From contig OX442422.1 of NCBI GenBank assembly GCA_949361645.1, positions 3,359,137 to 3,423,136 of the forward strand: 64,000 bases of DNA. The letters run 5' to 3'. Of this stretch, positions 24,201-35,387 are shown piece after piece; within the stretch, counting starts at the first letter, position 1, and each line of letters begins with the position of its first letter. Source of the stretch: Spongilla lacustris. Its lineage: Eukaryota; Porifera; Demospongiae; Spongillida; Spongillidae. The position numbers were made by a program, and so were the translations under genes. The notes below the pieces were generated by a model. That model had not been told where the DNA came from and did not search any database. It worked only from the letters and a program-made list of their open reading frames with translations.

Positions 24201-24470
24201 AGATAGGATTTTTAGGACAGCGTGTAGAACCCCCCCCCCCCCCCCCTCCATTTATATATGGTACTGGTGGAGGGGGGTGGAGGGGGGCTATGGCCCCAAT
24301 GGTACTCATGCGTCCTATACCACTGACCCATAGCATTACATGTACTTGAAAAACACTGCACCATAGCACTGTTTCATAAATGCAGTATCATAGCACTGCA
24401 TAATCAGCACCATAGCACTACACAATCAACACCCTAGCACTACACAATCAACACCCTAGCACTACACTGT
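21293..24470. repeat. Inverted satellite arrays, right half
   Basis: Dense copies of the core on the opposite strand (CCATAGCACTAC with CAGCA, CTGCA or TTCACAAG links) with irregular higher-order structure. Two direct copies of a roughly 250-bp spacer (23215-23465 and 24115-24370) contain runs of 16-19 C and GGAGGGGGGTGGAGGGGGG blocks. Another spacer lies at 22730-22980. Open frames here are repeat artefacts. Confidence 0.85.
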
Positions 24471-24832
24471 CTACACAATCAGCACACATACTTCACCCAT
24501 GGCACTACTTCAGCACCATAACAGGGATGGCACTACTTCACATGCACAACACCAAAGCACTACTTCACATGCTTCACAAACACAGCACCACAGCATTGCT
24601 TAGCACTGCACAATATCACTACTTGATAAACACAGCACCATAGCACTACACAATAAGCACCACAGCAAGCACAGCACCATAGCACTACTTCAGATGCACA
24701 GTGCCACCATCTGGTGTGTAGGAAGGTATTTAAAGGTGGGGGGTACAAATAAATGTGTCTATAGGCTGACATAAATTTTAGGACAGTGTATAGATCGTAC
24801 TAAATAAAGGTGAGGGGGGGGGGGGGGGGGCA

Positions 24833-25380
24833 ATGCCCCCCTATGACAATAAAATGGGGGTAATGGCCCCCCATGGCCCTTGCTTCCTCGCACAAGCACT
24901 GCACCATAGCACTACGTCACAAGCACTGCACCATAGCACTACGTCACAAGCACTGCACCATAGCACTACGTCACAAGCACTGCACCATAGCACTACGTCA
25001 CAAGCACTGCACCATAGCACTACATCACAAGCACTGCACCATAGCACTACGTCACAAGCACTGCACCATAGCACTACGTCACAAGCACTGCACCATAGCA
25101 CTACGTCACAAGCACTGCACCATAGCACTACTTCACAAGCACAGAACGATGGCACTACTTCATTAGTACTGCACCATAGCACACCGTCACACAGAGGCAC
25201 TCTGCTTCATAAATGCAGCACCATAGCACTACACAATCAGCACCATAGCACTACTTCACCCATGCATGGCACTACTTCAGCACCATAACGGGTATTGCAC
25301 AATAGCACTACTTCACAAGCACAACACCATAGCACTACTTTACAAGCACAGTAACAGCACTCCTTATAACTGGCACTGCA
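24833..25380. repeat. 27-bp satellite array, right arm
   Basis: The inverted counterpart of the left-arm array, with the same number and order of units and the same GTCACA/GTGACG variants in mirror positions. Equal unit numbers in both arms mean the arms were copied as a whole, or kept alike, after the array expanded. Confidence 0.9.
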
Positions 25381-26175
25381 CCATAGCACTAGTTTGTGTT
25401 GCTAACGTTGTGCAAAGAAGGCAGCAAGACTTATAGTATATGTAGTATACAGTAAGGCTTAGCAATCGTACTTGTCCCCGGAAATCCTTTTCCTAAATGA
25501 ATCAATCACCACCCTCCTGATGTCTGCGATGGGCTATGAGTGCGTACGTACCGAGTTGGCACGAGAGTCCACGTGCATTGCACGATCGCCTCAATTACTT
25601 GTTAACTTTACTTCGCTAATCGCTAGTTGTAAAGTCAAAGCCAGCCCTAACGAGATTGTTTCCACTTTAATTTCCAGCAAGCAAAAGTGGTACTCGGTCT
25701 TTGGGGCGGAGAATAGGCGGAGCCAGATATAAATTGCATATTCATGTCTCGGAAGAACGGGAAGCGCGTTAGGATACATTGGTGGCGCGAATGGAGCGGG
25801 AAATATGCACTAACTTTGCACTGCCATATTACCGTAACGGATAATATACAAATCCACGATCTGAACAAATCAATAGCTACAGGACTTCACTATGTATGTT
25901 CCGAATTTGACGCGATTTCAACACTCGCACCTCGAGAAATGTGGATTTCTAACCCGCGGGGTTAACGAATGCTGTACCCGCTGCACGGAAAATACGTAGA
26001 TTACCAAAATCGATTTCCACAGAGAGAAATGGTGTGGGAACAAGTGTAGGAAATTTGAAAGGAAAAGGTTGTACCGTCGCGATCATGTGCTGTTAAGTGT
26101 ACATGTAACATGCAATTTTTATAGTGATAAAACTATAACCCCACAAGCCCGATTTTGCTGGACACTGTCCCATAT

Positions 26176-26585
26176 ATTACAAAACAAAACACTAATACGA
26201 TGATCAGTTGATTGACTTCTACACAGAGAGGCAAAACATTATATATACATATAGCTAGCCTTACAATGGGAGATGTCTTACTGAGAAAGTGCTGGTTTTG
26301 TCAGAACCAGGCTATCATTTGCAATGTTTGTGCATAGGTTTGTGAAGATTCTAGAGTGAATGGCGATGTGGTCTACGGTTTTATGATAGAGCACACACTG
26401 AATTTTCAGTTCTATTTATCTGTGCATTTCTTCCTTCGTTTTTTGTTGTGGTTATTAGCTTTTTGTGGTGAAAAATAACTTATATAGTTATAATTATAAA
26501 TAATAGTAATAATAATGATTTAAACTAAGCATGTCACACATTAACTTGTACAATACAGATAAACAAGCACATAACCTACCATCTA
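26176..26585. other. No gene recognised
   Basis: AT-rich sequence between the giant element and a retroelement tail. No motif recognised. Confidence 0.4.
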
Positions 26586-26589
26586 GACT

Positions 26590-26815
26590 AAATAATGTAT
26601 CAGTAGCCTGCATCTGAGATGGCCCTTGAAAGAAGAGCCCTCGCATTTGCCATCATGCTCAACTTCTGATATAGGGCTGCGACAGCTGCAGACTTTAGGC
26701 AGTTCTGACGTGTGGCCAAGTGAGAGGCTAGCTGTGATATTGCCCACTTTGCTTCAGTGCCCCAATACCCATAGATCTCCACAGCTATTGGGATGCATAC
26801 CCAACTATATTTAAT
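26590..26815 (-). pseudogene. 5'-truncated reverse-transcriptase element, C-terminal tail
   Basis: The minus frame reads WVCIPIAVEIYGYWGTEAKW, then an S-Q-L-A-S-H-L-A helix and A-N-A-R-A-L-L-S-R, ending at a stop near 26592. The same ending (C-x-P-L-V-V-E-x-Y-G-x-W-G-x-E-A ... A-R-A-I-L-A-R) occurs at 35.1, 46.0, 46.6 and 47.2 kb. I know it as the C-terminus of an abundant reverse-transcriptase-containing protein family of sponges and cnidarians. Only the last 75 codons remain, as expected from 5' truncation. Confidence 0.6.
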
Positions 26816-26829
26816 ATAATTATTGTATT

Positions 26830-27522
26830 ACTCTTATTTTAGTATATTTTAACTGGGCAGTGAACCTCAATATCACAACGGATTCGATGTTCCCCTGTAA
26901 ATACTAAATTGATTAAAAGGTGCATCAAAAAGACTCCTACAAAATCGGCACAACTCTACACTTCTTATGCCGTAAATGCCAGTATAATGTAATGCATAAT
27001 AAGCCTTATAATGTCATCACATAGCTCAGCCCAGTATACCGTATCTCAGAAGAAAAAAAAAATCAAAAAGGTGACTTAGAAAAAAATCAGTAGGCCTTTC
27101 AATGATGTATTTTTAGAAGCGGAGTAAAGCAATTATTTGTCGAAGTGGGAATCTAGCTAATGCTATAAGTGCTAGAACTACTTTTAGCAACATCAGTCAG
27201 GCCCATTAATGATTTTATTGTGTGTCAGTGTGTGCGGCAGTTGAAGAAAAATTATGCAGACCATTCGCCAATACTGTCCAATACTACTTTCAGGCAGAGT
27301 ACTATGTTATCGATGCAGCCCTGGCAATAGACAGCGGTTGGTTAACAGATCTATCGCCTTTTCAGTGGAGAATCTACTTGCAAGGGGGATGAGAAGGTAA
27401 TGCTTCAGACACAGATGGCCAATACAATGATGAACAAAATGTGTACAAATCACTACGCAACTGTTGATATGTACAAACATAAACTGCAATATTCATGGTG
27501 AGTGCAAGCAATGTCCAGCTAA
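26830..27522. other. No gene recognised
   Basis: AT-rich sequence downstream of the gene ending at 27523. No retroelement or protein motif seen. The 3' UTR of that gene should lie at the upper end, but I see no clear AATAAA on the minus strand. Confidence 0.4.
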
Positions 27523-28835
27523 CTACTCAACAAAACTTGATTCCAAATGGACTTTTGCTGGTGTTCTTGGTGGAACTTTAGGCCGGCTGTGAGTTTTAAA
27601 TATCTCTGATGTGCAGGAGATCTCCTCAGACCTTGCTAACCTGTCACTGCCATCATCAATATTATCGCCTGCAAGATTATTACATTGCTTGTTTATCAAC
27701 CATTTTTTGTCAATTAAACTGTGTACATATTATGGTTTAATATTATCCACATATGTTTACTTCATGAAATGATCATTAGATCGAGTGTACTTTGTGAAAC
27801 AAAGCAGGAATGAATATACATATATATATGCGAGCATTAAAGTTGTGCAATATTCTTCAATGGCACACACTGCCTACACACATATACACACACTCCACTT
27901 GCTCACCTTCTCCATTAAGTATTTGCCGTTTTTGAAGCCTCTTTTGTAGCTCACTGCTCACTTGATTTTCAGTAGTGACTGACTTTGACTTCTCATACAC
28001 AGGAGGAGGCTTTTGTTTTCTGTTTGCCTTAAGTAATAATGGGACAAATGCAAATTGTAGAACATCTAGAGAAGTTTTATCTTCTCTTCCAGTATCTTTT
28101 TTTTTGCTCACAACTATAATTAATGTTGCCTGTTATTCTTTATTTAAATGTGCAGGGCCATTTTAGCTTGTCTTCAATGTGCTTTTTGTGTTTTTGCACT
28201 TCTTGAAGGTTCTTTTTCCTTTACAAAAATATTTTCATAACAGTAAGTACTAGTATCCATGTGCCTTACAAGATGGAAACAAAAAGGATTTTTTTTTAAG
28301 TTCTGATTTCATTTCATTTGATTTTTGGCAGCATTCATAGAACCATTACACTGATGTCAAGTAATGATATACAAATATGTACTTACAAATGGCATGCAAA
28401 AAGAGAAAAAAATATTACTAAGTAACATTTCTAAGTTGTGATTAGAAGCATTTCTAAGTTGTGCGCAAAACATGATGAGATATGAAAAACCATTTTTTCC
28501 ACAAAATGATTTTAACAAAACATTGGACCACACATAATAAGGCACTGCATGTATGAAACTATACCTTTCATACATTGCAATGCAAGCATTGCTCTTTGTT
28601 TGCTTTGTTTGCTTGTCCCTGGAAAGGTTCAGGGGTGTTCTATACCCTTGCATTGGATCATAATTACAAATTTGGTGCATTATAACTCCATGATCAGCAG
28701 TCAGATTTTTGTAAATCATTGTTACAAACTAGCAGGAAAAATTCTAAACAGGACGTACCATCTTCATAAAGAACAACTATAAGGATATTACTGTGAATTG
28801 GCAGTCTTTGCCATCCAATCAGTGATGCTGGTCCA
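27523..28835 (-). CDS. Unrecognised protein, last three exons
   Basis: Three minus-strand exons join in one frame. 28835-28759 (acceptor TTTTAG, donor GATG|GTACGT) encodes GPASLIGWQRLPIHSN followed by I-L-I-V-V-L-Y-E-D. 28113-27907 (acceptor ATTATAG, donor AAG|GTGAGC) has a lysine-rich part, KQKPPPVYEK, and a helix SSELQKRLQKRQ. 27668-27523 (acceptor CTTGCAG) ends with RPKVPPRTPAKV and a stop TAG at 27525-27523. Phases match at both junctions (1 and 1). The PPPVY and PKVPPRTP pieces look like SH3/WW ligands, suggesting a cytoplasmic adaptor. An upstream exon may lie at 33226-33182, beyond the transposon. I do not recognise the family. Confidence 0.65.
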
Positions 28836-29050
28836 CTAAAATAGTATGCATGGGTTTTGCAGTGTAAATATATCAGTTAGGGTACTCTGGACGTTATTGT
28901 TGGGCGCAAATTGTGAATTTGCGCAATTTATAAATTGCGCTGCACAATTTATGAATTCATAATCTGCGCAACAATTTATAAATTGCGCATCCTGATCCTG
29001 TATGCATAGTTCCACGTGGCGAAGTGTGAAAGTTGTTTGTGAAAGTTGTC

Positions 29051-32000
29051 ATGCAGATGTCAAAAGAAGAGCACAAAAGGTTGTTTGAAACGTTTTGTAA
29101 AGAGAGGTACTATGATAAAGGAACTAGCAAAACGGTGACCGAGGAGAAAGCGAAAAGGATACGACAAGCAATCAAAGGAGAACAAGATGGTAGCGTCACC
29201 GCATCATTTAAGCACTGGGTCAACAGAAGTAAACAATTTAAGCTACTTAGCTATTCTGAGTTAGAATTGGCTGATGTTCTCTGTCTACCAGCATAAACAA
29301 AGGTGAATACTATACACACGCACGTTATTTGATGTTACGAGATACACTTCAGTTCATTCATTTGTATTCTACATGTACATAAATGTGATGGTTGGTTCAT
29401 TTCGTTTTTTTCCCTCCGCAGAATGAAAACGACACAACCATGTTTGGCAACTACCGTGTCGTTGCCACAGTTGAGAAATTTTATGATATCTTGGAGCGCA
29501 TACACTCATTGGAGAACGGACATGTCGGCTATAAGAAAACACTTGTTGAAGTAAAGCATCCCTGAACATGTTAAATTGGTATATCAACATGTCATTCAAT
29601 TGCAGGTTCAGAGATCCTACGAATGTCTACCTAGGGAGGCTGTCCAATATTTTTGCAACACGTGTGCCATCTGTCAGCTAAAGCAGCCTCAAAACAGCAC
29701 TGCTCCGCTAAAGCCAATACTTGCATCTAGATTCCTGACTCGTTGCCAAGTAAGACATAGTAATATATAACGGTTGTTTAATTTATAATGTGAATACTTA
29801 TGCAGATTGACCTCATTGATATGAGGCATATGCCAGACGACTCATACAACTACATCGCACACTACATGGATCACTGGTCCAAGTTTCATGTCATGTGGCC
29901 TTTGATGAGGAAATCTGCAGTGGAGGTTGCTGTTGGTCTTGCTACAAAAGTGTTCTCATATTTGGGGCTTCCTAAGATACTACAGTCAGATAATGGCAGG
30001 GAATTTGTCAATGAAATTGCCAAAGAAACATTGACATTATGGCCAGGTCAAGTTGTCATCATAAATGGACGTCCTCGCCATTCTCAGTCGCAAGGATTGG
30101 TGGAAAAGGGTAACCACTGTGTGGAGATGCAGATTCAAGCTATGAAAAAGGAATGGGGAGGCACAGGAAATGTTCCATGGACGGATTGGTTGCCACGAAT
30201 TCAATGTATGTTAGTAATGGTTGTAAGAAAATTTAATATTGACCATTTCCTTACACATTCAGATAACCTAAACACACAACTATGCCGCACCCTGAAGAAA
30301 AGTCCATATGAAGTGGTTTTTGGTCAGCCTCCCCGAACAACACCATTTGCAGAGCTTCCCAAAGGAAAGGGATCATGTATTATGGAGGAAGAAGTGGCTG
30401 ATTTGTTGAATGGTAAGCACAATGGGCTATTCCAATTTTACACCCCTATGGATGACAATAATTGCTAAACAACCCCCCCCCCCTCCCCCTAGGTGTAGGG
30501 TTAAATATTGGAATAAACAATGTGTATACTGAATATTTTTTCATATGTTCTCTAGATGTGGACAACGTCAGTGAAAATGTATCTCCTTCAGAGAATCCAA
30601 ATCATGCATCTAGTCACCTGTTGCCGAACACATCATTGATCCCTAAAACACTGAACAGGTCTAGCAACTCTGTGAACAGTCATACGTCTGTGGCAGTGTT
30701 TACAGTTCAATCTCCAACCCATACTTCAGCGTCTCCTGTTCAGTCACCAACTCACACTCCTTCAATCACCTCTCCTGTTAAACCAACAATCCATACCCAT
30801 TCATCAGTGTCGCCTGTTCAGTCACCATCTTATACTCGTTCAGTCACCTCTCCTGTTAAACCAACAATCCATACCCATTCATCAGTGTTGCCTGTTCAGT
30901 CACCATCTCACAGTCCTTCAATCACCTCTCCTGTTAAACCAACAATCCATACCCATTCATCAGTGTTGCCTGTTCAGTCACCATCTTATACTCATTCAGT
31001 CACCTCTCCTGTTAAGCCATCAACTCGTTCTCATTCATCAGTGTCTCCTGTTTTAAAAATACCAGTAGCTCATGTAAACCTTCACTGGCAACTGATTCTA
31101 CTCTCACTACCAGCAATCGCCATGTAAACGTACGAGAGGCAGCTGATAAAGAGTATCGCAAAAATGTTGAAAGGATGAAGACCCAGTATGCCAAGCGTAA
31201 ACGACATCAGTGCTATACCTATTGTGCTGGAGATAGTGTTACAGTGCGGGTACCAACAAATGAACGGTCATCAACTGATATGCCACGTTTGCTGTGCTAT
31301 GTTGCAGAAGTAAGACATGATCTTTATCAACTACAGTAAGTTATACATGTATATATATATTTAACTTTCTGGGAATGGGTAGAGTCAAACTGCATTTACT
31401 ACTTTGGGTTGGATGTGTATGGGGTGCAGTGTTATAAATGTTATCACTTCACATAGCATTTATGATGTATTTCTTTTCAGGAGTGAACATGGTATCCTAT
31501 CTAACTGGTATCCAAGTGGCGAGTTAATGCCATTCAAGGGGTCTGTACCATTTTCATATATAAAGGACCATTCCAAATTGCCTACAATAACACTTAGAGA
31601 AGCTGCTCAGACAGGAAGGGATAAATTGAAATGTACCTGCAAGAAAGGATGCAAAGATAAGCATTGTGCATGTAGAGCCGCTGGATTTAATTGCAGCAGT
31701 CATTGCCACCCTAAATCCAAATCATGTGCCAATCAAATGGAGTCAGACTGCGAAATAACTGGTGTCGTAAAAGTTGAAAAATCTACTAAGATAAAGGCCA
31801 GCCAAAATGAAGCAAAAGGTGGAAGGGTTCTTACAAAGAAAGCTACATTGTCAACTACATCTGCTGAAAAACTAGATAAAGCTATTAAAGAAGGTAAATG
31901 GTTAGGAGATATCCACATAAATGCTGCTTTAAAAATGATTAAGAGCCAGTTCCCATCTTTGGCAGGATTGTACGACTGTTTATTAGGCCAGAATCTATCC

Positions 32001-32569
32001 TACCCAGTGACTAACAAAGCATTCATTCAAATACTTCATGTTGATGGAAATCACTGGATTGCGGTCGAACATGTATCATCTGATTGTGTCAACATTTACG
32101 ACAGTGTATACAGTTCTGTATCTACTGACACAAAAATACAAATAGCTTCCTTGCTTCACACTGGTAATCATAGAATAACATTGAAAATCCATAAGGTTCA
32201 AATTCAAGACAGAGCTTCTGACTGTGGGGTCTACTCTATAGCATTTGCTACTGATTTGGCATACATGTATATGGCAACAACCCAGCTAGTCGTGAGTATG
32301 AACAAACAAAGTTAAGGTCACATTTTCTTGAATGCTTGTCTACAAAACAGATTGTACCATTCCCATCAAAGTCAATAAAGCCAGGGAGGCCCAAAACAGA
32401 GTACATATATGTATTCTGTACATGTCGCATGCCAGCTGAAACAGATAAACACATGGCCCAATGTACTAAATGCAAAGAGTGGTATCACAAGTCCTGTGAA
32501 CATATTCCTGATGCAGTATTTACAGATTCAAATTGTGACTGGAAATGTAGCATGTGTGTCAAAGGATGA
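29051..32569 (+). CDS. Ginger-like transposase (integrase, CXC, Ulp1, PHD)
   Basis: Exons: 29051-29296 (basic N-terminal domain; in-frame TAA at 29294), 29422-29550, 29606-29749, 29806-30205, 30263-30412, then from 30556, with 31481 on after another intron. Introns of about 55-145 bp have good GT/AG sites. Domains in order: H-H...CNTCAICQ zinc-binding domain; DDE core (IDLIDM, QSDNGREF, GLVEKGNHCVE); LNTQ...SPYEVVFGQPP, like the GPY/F region; a Ser/Pro/Thr repeat linker (30680-31060); a CTCKKGCKDKHCACR cysteine cluster; a Ulp1-type protease with NHWIAVEH, IYDS and QDRASDCGVYS (His, Asp, Gln, Cys); and a PHD finger starting FCTCRMP, with CTKCKEWYHKSC and CDWKCSMC. The closest host relative I know is KRBA2. 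Breaks: the TAA, unclear splicing at 31070-31120, and a frameshift at 32263-32270. Confidence 0.7.
30680..31060 (+). repeat. Coding tandem repeat in transposase linker
   Basis: Units of 20-21 codons alternate between TSPVKPTIHTHSSVSPVQSP and close variants, about five copies between the DDE core and the C-terminal region. It looks like an unstructured linker, and unit number may vary between copies of the element. Confidence 0.75.
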
Positions 32570-32871
32570 ACTGGTGCAGTATGAGTCATACAAGTGTTTT
32601 TCATGCTGAAATTAATATTGCCCCCCTTGTATACATGTATGATATCATGTACGCTGTCATGCCATTTATCAAGACTGAAATGAGACAAGGTAGCTATACA
32701 ATTCACAAATTGCGCAACTTAACTACCGTTGCGCAATTTATAAACGGACCGTTAGTAGGACGATTCACAATTTGCGCAACAATTTATAAATTGTTGCGCA
32801 AATTGTTAATTCACAAATTGCGCAGCGCAATTTATAAATTGCGCAAGTTCACAATTTGCGCCCAACATTAT

Positions 32872-33390
32872 CATTTGGAAGTTCTGCTCTCCAGTACCTT
32901 ATCCTAGGTGGCTTCACTAAATGGATGAACTCTCAATGCAATCTCAAATGCCAACCAAAATGTACATTTATTTTAGGCCTTTGTTTGGATCATCTTCTTG
33001 TTCTTTCGCACTGCATATCCTTACATATCTATCTCACATAGCAAAATTATATCCTACGTACAATGTACACGTAAATTCGTTATCTTTAATAACCTCAAGT
33101 TGTAGATGCATTTGTACTTGCGTAATACTGAACAGACAGACTATCACATATTAGAATTACCATACACATAAACATCTCAACCTATGCATTTTACTTTTCC
33201 ATATGGACAAGGATATGTTGCGCTGCCTAGGTCCATGTAGTAAATTACAATGGCACTTCATTGTATTTTGAAATACACCAATCTCAATGGAGAGCTTACT
33301 GCATCAGGTATTTAATATTAGTTAATATTCTGGTTGTTGGCAATGCCCCTATCACCCTCTCAACATATCTTTGAAACCCAAAGGCACTGG
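32872..33390. other. Possible upstream exon; otherwise no gene
   Basis: On the minus strand 33226-33182 is open and bounded by CCTAG and AG|GTTGAG, in phase with the exon at 28835 (it would add QRNISLSIWKSKMH). It is short and unsupported by homology, so it is only a candidate. If real, the Ginger-like element lies in an intron of that gene. Confidence 0.3.
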
Positions 33391-33399
33391 ATGGGATGA

Positions 33400-35265
33400 T
33401 TGACAAATCATTGTGCAAGAGAAGTTTTGAGACACCTTGTGGGTAAATGTGAAAAGGCCACCCAATTCTTCAATCCTTTTCAGTACAGTATAGCTTGTCC
33501 AGGTGGCACCGAAAAATTGTGCATTAGCTCAGGCAAGTTATTGAGGTCAACTGGAATAATGGAGATTTTGCCATCTTAAAAGTTGGCATGTGGAATGCAT
33601 AGCTCAAGAAGCTGTCCTCCACCAGTGTGCCATCCACCTCCCTGAGCTTCTTCTGTGGGTGACTAGGTGCTAATTAAAGCACCAAAAGTTGTGGCATCCA
33701 ATGGATTCATTAATATCAGCATCAGGTGTCCAACAAGGGGACCCTTTGGGTCCACTTCGTGTTGCCCCTGTTCTGCACTGCACCATTCTCAAATTCTCCA
33801 GTGCAAAGAAATGCTGCTGAACCTCTGGTATCTGGCTCAAGCTGGACCAAGCTCTAAATATTTTGCAAGCCAACAGTTACACTTCTGGTCTCCACATCAA
33901 TCTGTGCACATGTCAAAATTATTCAGTGCCCAAGAACTCCCCATGTTCCCTTCTGACATTCCACGGTCAGCCTGTCCTTACTTTTAAATTCTAAGTGTCC
34001 CCATTGGTTATTGTGCTCGTTACACTGAATCATAAAGAAAAGTTGCATTTCATCTTTTATCACTTTTAGCCCAACTGTGCAACCCGCAAGTTGCTGTCTC
34101 CATCCTGAGGTCATGTGCTAGTTTCTGTAAGTTGGCCCCACCTAGCTTGTATAGCATGGTCAACACCTCCTTCACCAATGTCGGAGTCAGTGTTTAGTCG
34201 ATTCGACAATGATGTTCTTCACTTACATGCAGCAATTCAGCTAACATTTCCAGCAGCTAACCAGGCAACACCTAACCATGGTGCCTTGGTCTGTGTTCAC
34301 TTCAACACCACACTCCTGCTGCATACATCTCATCTCTAACCACGTCAGTGCCTTCAGAAAATTGCACTGTGACGTCAAAGGACCACTTTCTTGCTGCAGT
34401 GAATGCTTACAATGCCATGGTCAGTCAGCCAGATGCTATCTCAGTTGAACAATTACTTGATGTTCCACCTCACTAGCATACACAAACCTCTCACATTGAC
34501 GAAGCTGACTTCAATTCTATTTTTTTCAGATGCAAATACTGCGGCATAGGCATTTTGTAGGCTATTTCTGCACCTCAAGCCCATACATGACATAAAGTAC
34601 AGCCTTCACCAAAGTGCTGATGCCTGATGAAACAGAGGTCATCGAAAATGGTGGCTTGGCCTTCCTTTGACACCTTGAGGCACTCCATGCGCATGACCAC
34701 TTTGTCATCACAACATGGATGCTTGGGGACATCACATGCTTACTTGTTGTTCTGGGAGTGATGATTTAATCAGACACAACCAGCTCAGAGACTGAATTGC
34801 TGACGTTTGCCAAAAAGCATGTCTTCTTGCACAAATTGAGAAAGGAAGTGGCATTCTTACTAAAGACCAATCCAGACCAGCAGTCACTCTAGTGCCAAAC
34901 TGGTCTCTCTTTCGCCCATTTCGCCCAGCTGCATTTAACGTAAACGTCATCAATGTGCTGAATTTGAAGTTTTTACAAGAAGTGGCTCAAACCTGTGGTC
35001 ATGCAGCTGAGATGAAAGATGAGGCCAAGCATTTTAGAAATGATGAGGCCTGTGCCATTAGTGAATGGTCAAGCATCCCTCTGGTTGTAAAAGTGTTTGG
35101 GGGATGGGACAATGAAGCTACCATGGTATTTACAACCCTGTCGAAAAAGTATCCAGCCAGCTACATCAACCTCTAAATGAAGATATTTAAAACATGTTCT
35201 AGTCACCGCATGAAGCAGAATGCCAGGGCAATTTTGGCCAGATGTGTCCCACCCAACCACATCTT
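33400..35265 (+). pseudogene. Reverse-transcriptase retroelement remnant
   Basis: Around 33470 the translation includes FNPFQYSIACPGGTEKLC, like the finger/palm entry of this RT family. At 33722-33760 comes SGVQQGDPLGPLR, the invariant GVQQGDPLGPL motif of the RT palm. Frameshifts and stops follow. 34130-34160 matches a conserved L-A-P-P-S-L segment, 34410-34470 a D-A-I-S-V-E-Q-L-L segment, and 35070-35250 the C-terminal signature IPLVVKVFGGWDNEA, then N-A/M-x-G-Q-F-W-x-R-C-V-x-P-x-H, ending in a stop at about 35268. It is essentially full order but dead. It lies just downstream of, and opposite to, the last exon of the shootin-like gene. Confidence 0.7.
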
Positions 35266-35387
35266 GTGACTTTTAGGTTTTTTATATAGTTGTATGTATG
35301 ATTTGTTTGTTATAGTTTTCGAGCACCAAAGCATTAGATAAAATAATAATGAATGCAAAATACTTCATTTGGCTGCAAATGAATTAA

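Larger units (their letters stand above)
17119..26171. mobile_element. Giant 9-kb foldback element with satellite arrays
   Basis: The outer arms have the same sequence as the 766-bp element next door: GCTTGTGGGGTTATAG at 17122 and its inverse at 26134-26149, then the same internal landmarks. The right end has the full GGGACAGTGTCCAGCAAAAT terminus. The left end lacks exactly its first 20 bp and starts at GGGGCTTG. ATAT flanks both ends (17115-17118, 26172-26175). From about 17119 to 18770 the sequence is repeated inverted at about 24470-26171. Between 17950 and 18678 there is no net length difference from 24560-25288 (mirror positions sum to 43238 throughout). The middle holds inverted satellite arrays and G/C homopolymers. 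No transposase is seen. Confidence 0.85.
28898..32867 (+). mobile_element. Ginger-like DNA transposon, 3970 bp, TTAT TSD
   Basis: Left terminus TGTTGGGCGCAAATTGTGAA is repeated exactly, inverted, at 32848-32867. TTAT lies immediately outside both ends (28894-28897 and 32868-32871). Subterminal regions (to about 29000 and from about 32695) are full of palindromic AATTTATAAATTGCGC and CACAAATTGCGCAAC blocks. The body encodes an integrase-type DDE transposase with extra C-terminal domains. TG...CA ends, a 4-bp duplication, a Gypsy-like integrase and a Ulp1 domain all fit the Ginger superfamily (Bao and colleagues). Published Ginger1 elements favour CCGG/CCGT targets, so TTAT suggests Ginger2/Tdd or a separate branch. 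Confidence 0.85.

Noticed and set aside
18100..25200. Regular repeats resembling a CRISPR array
   Set aside because: Units are contiguous with no unique spacers, and the setting is eukaryotic; this is satellite DNA.
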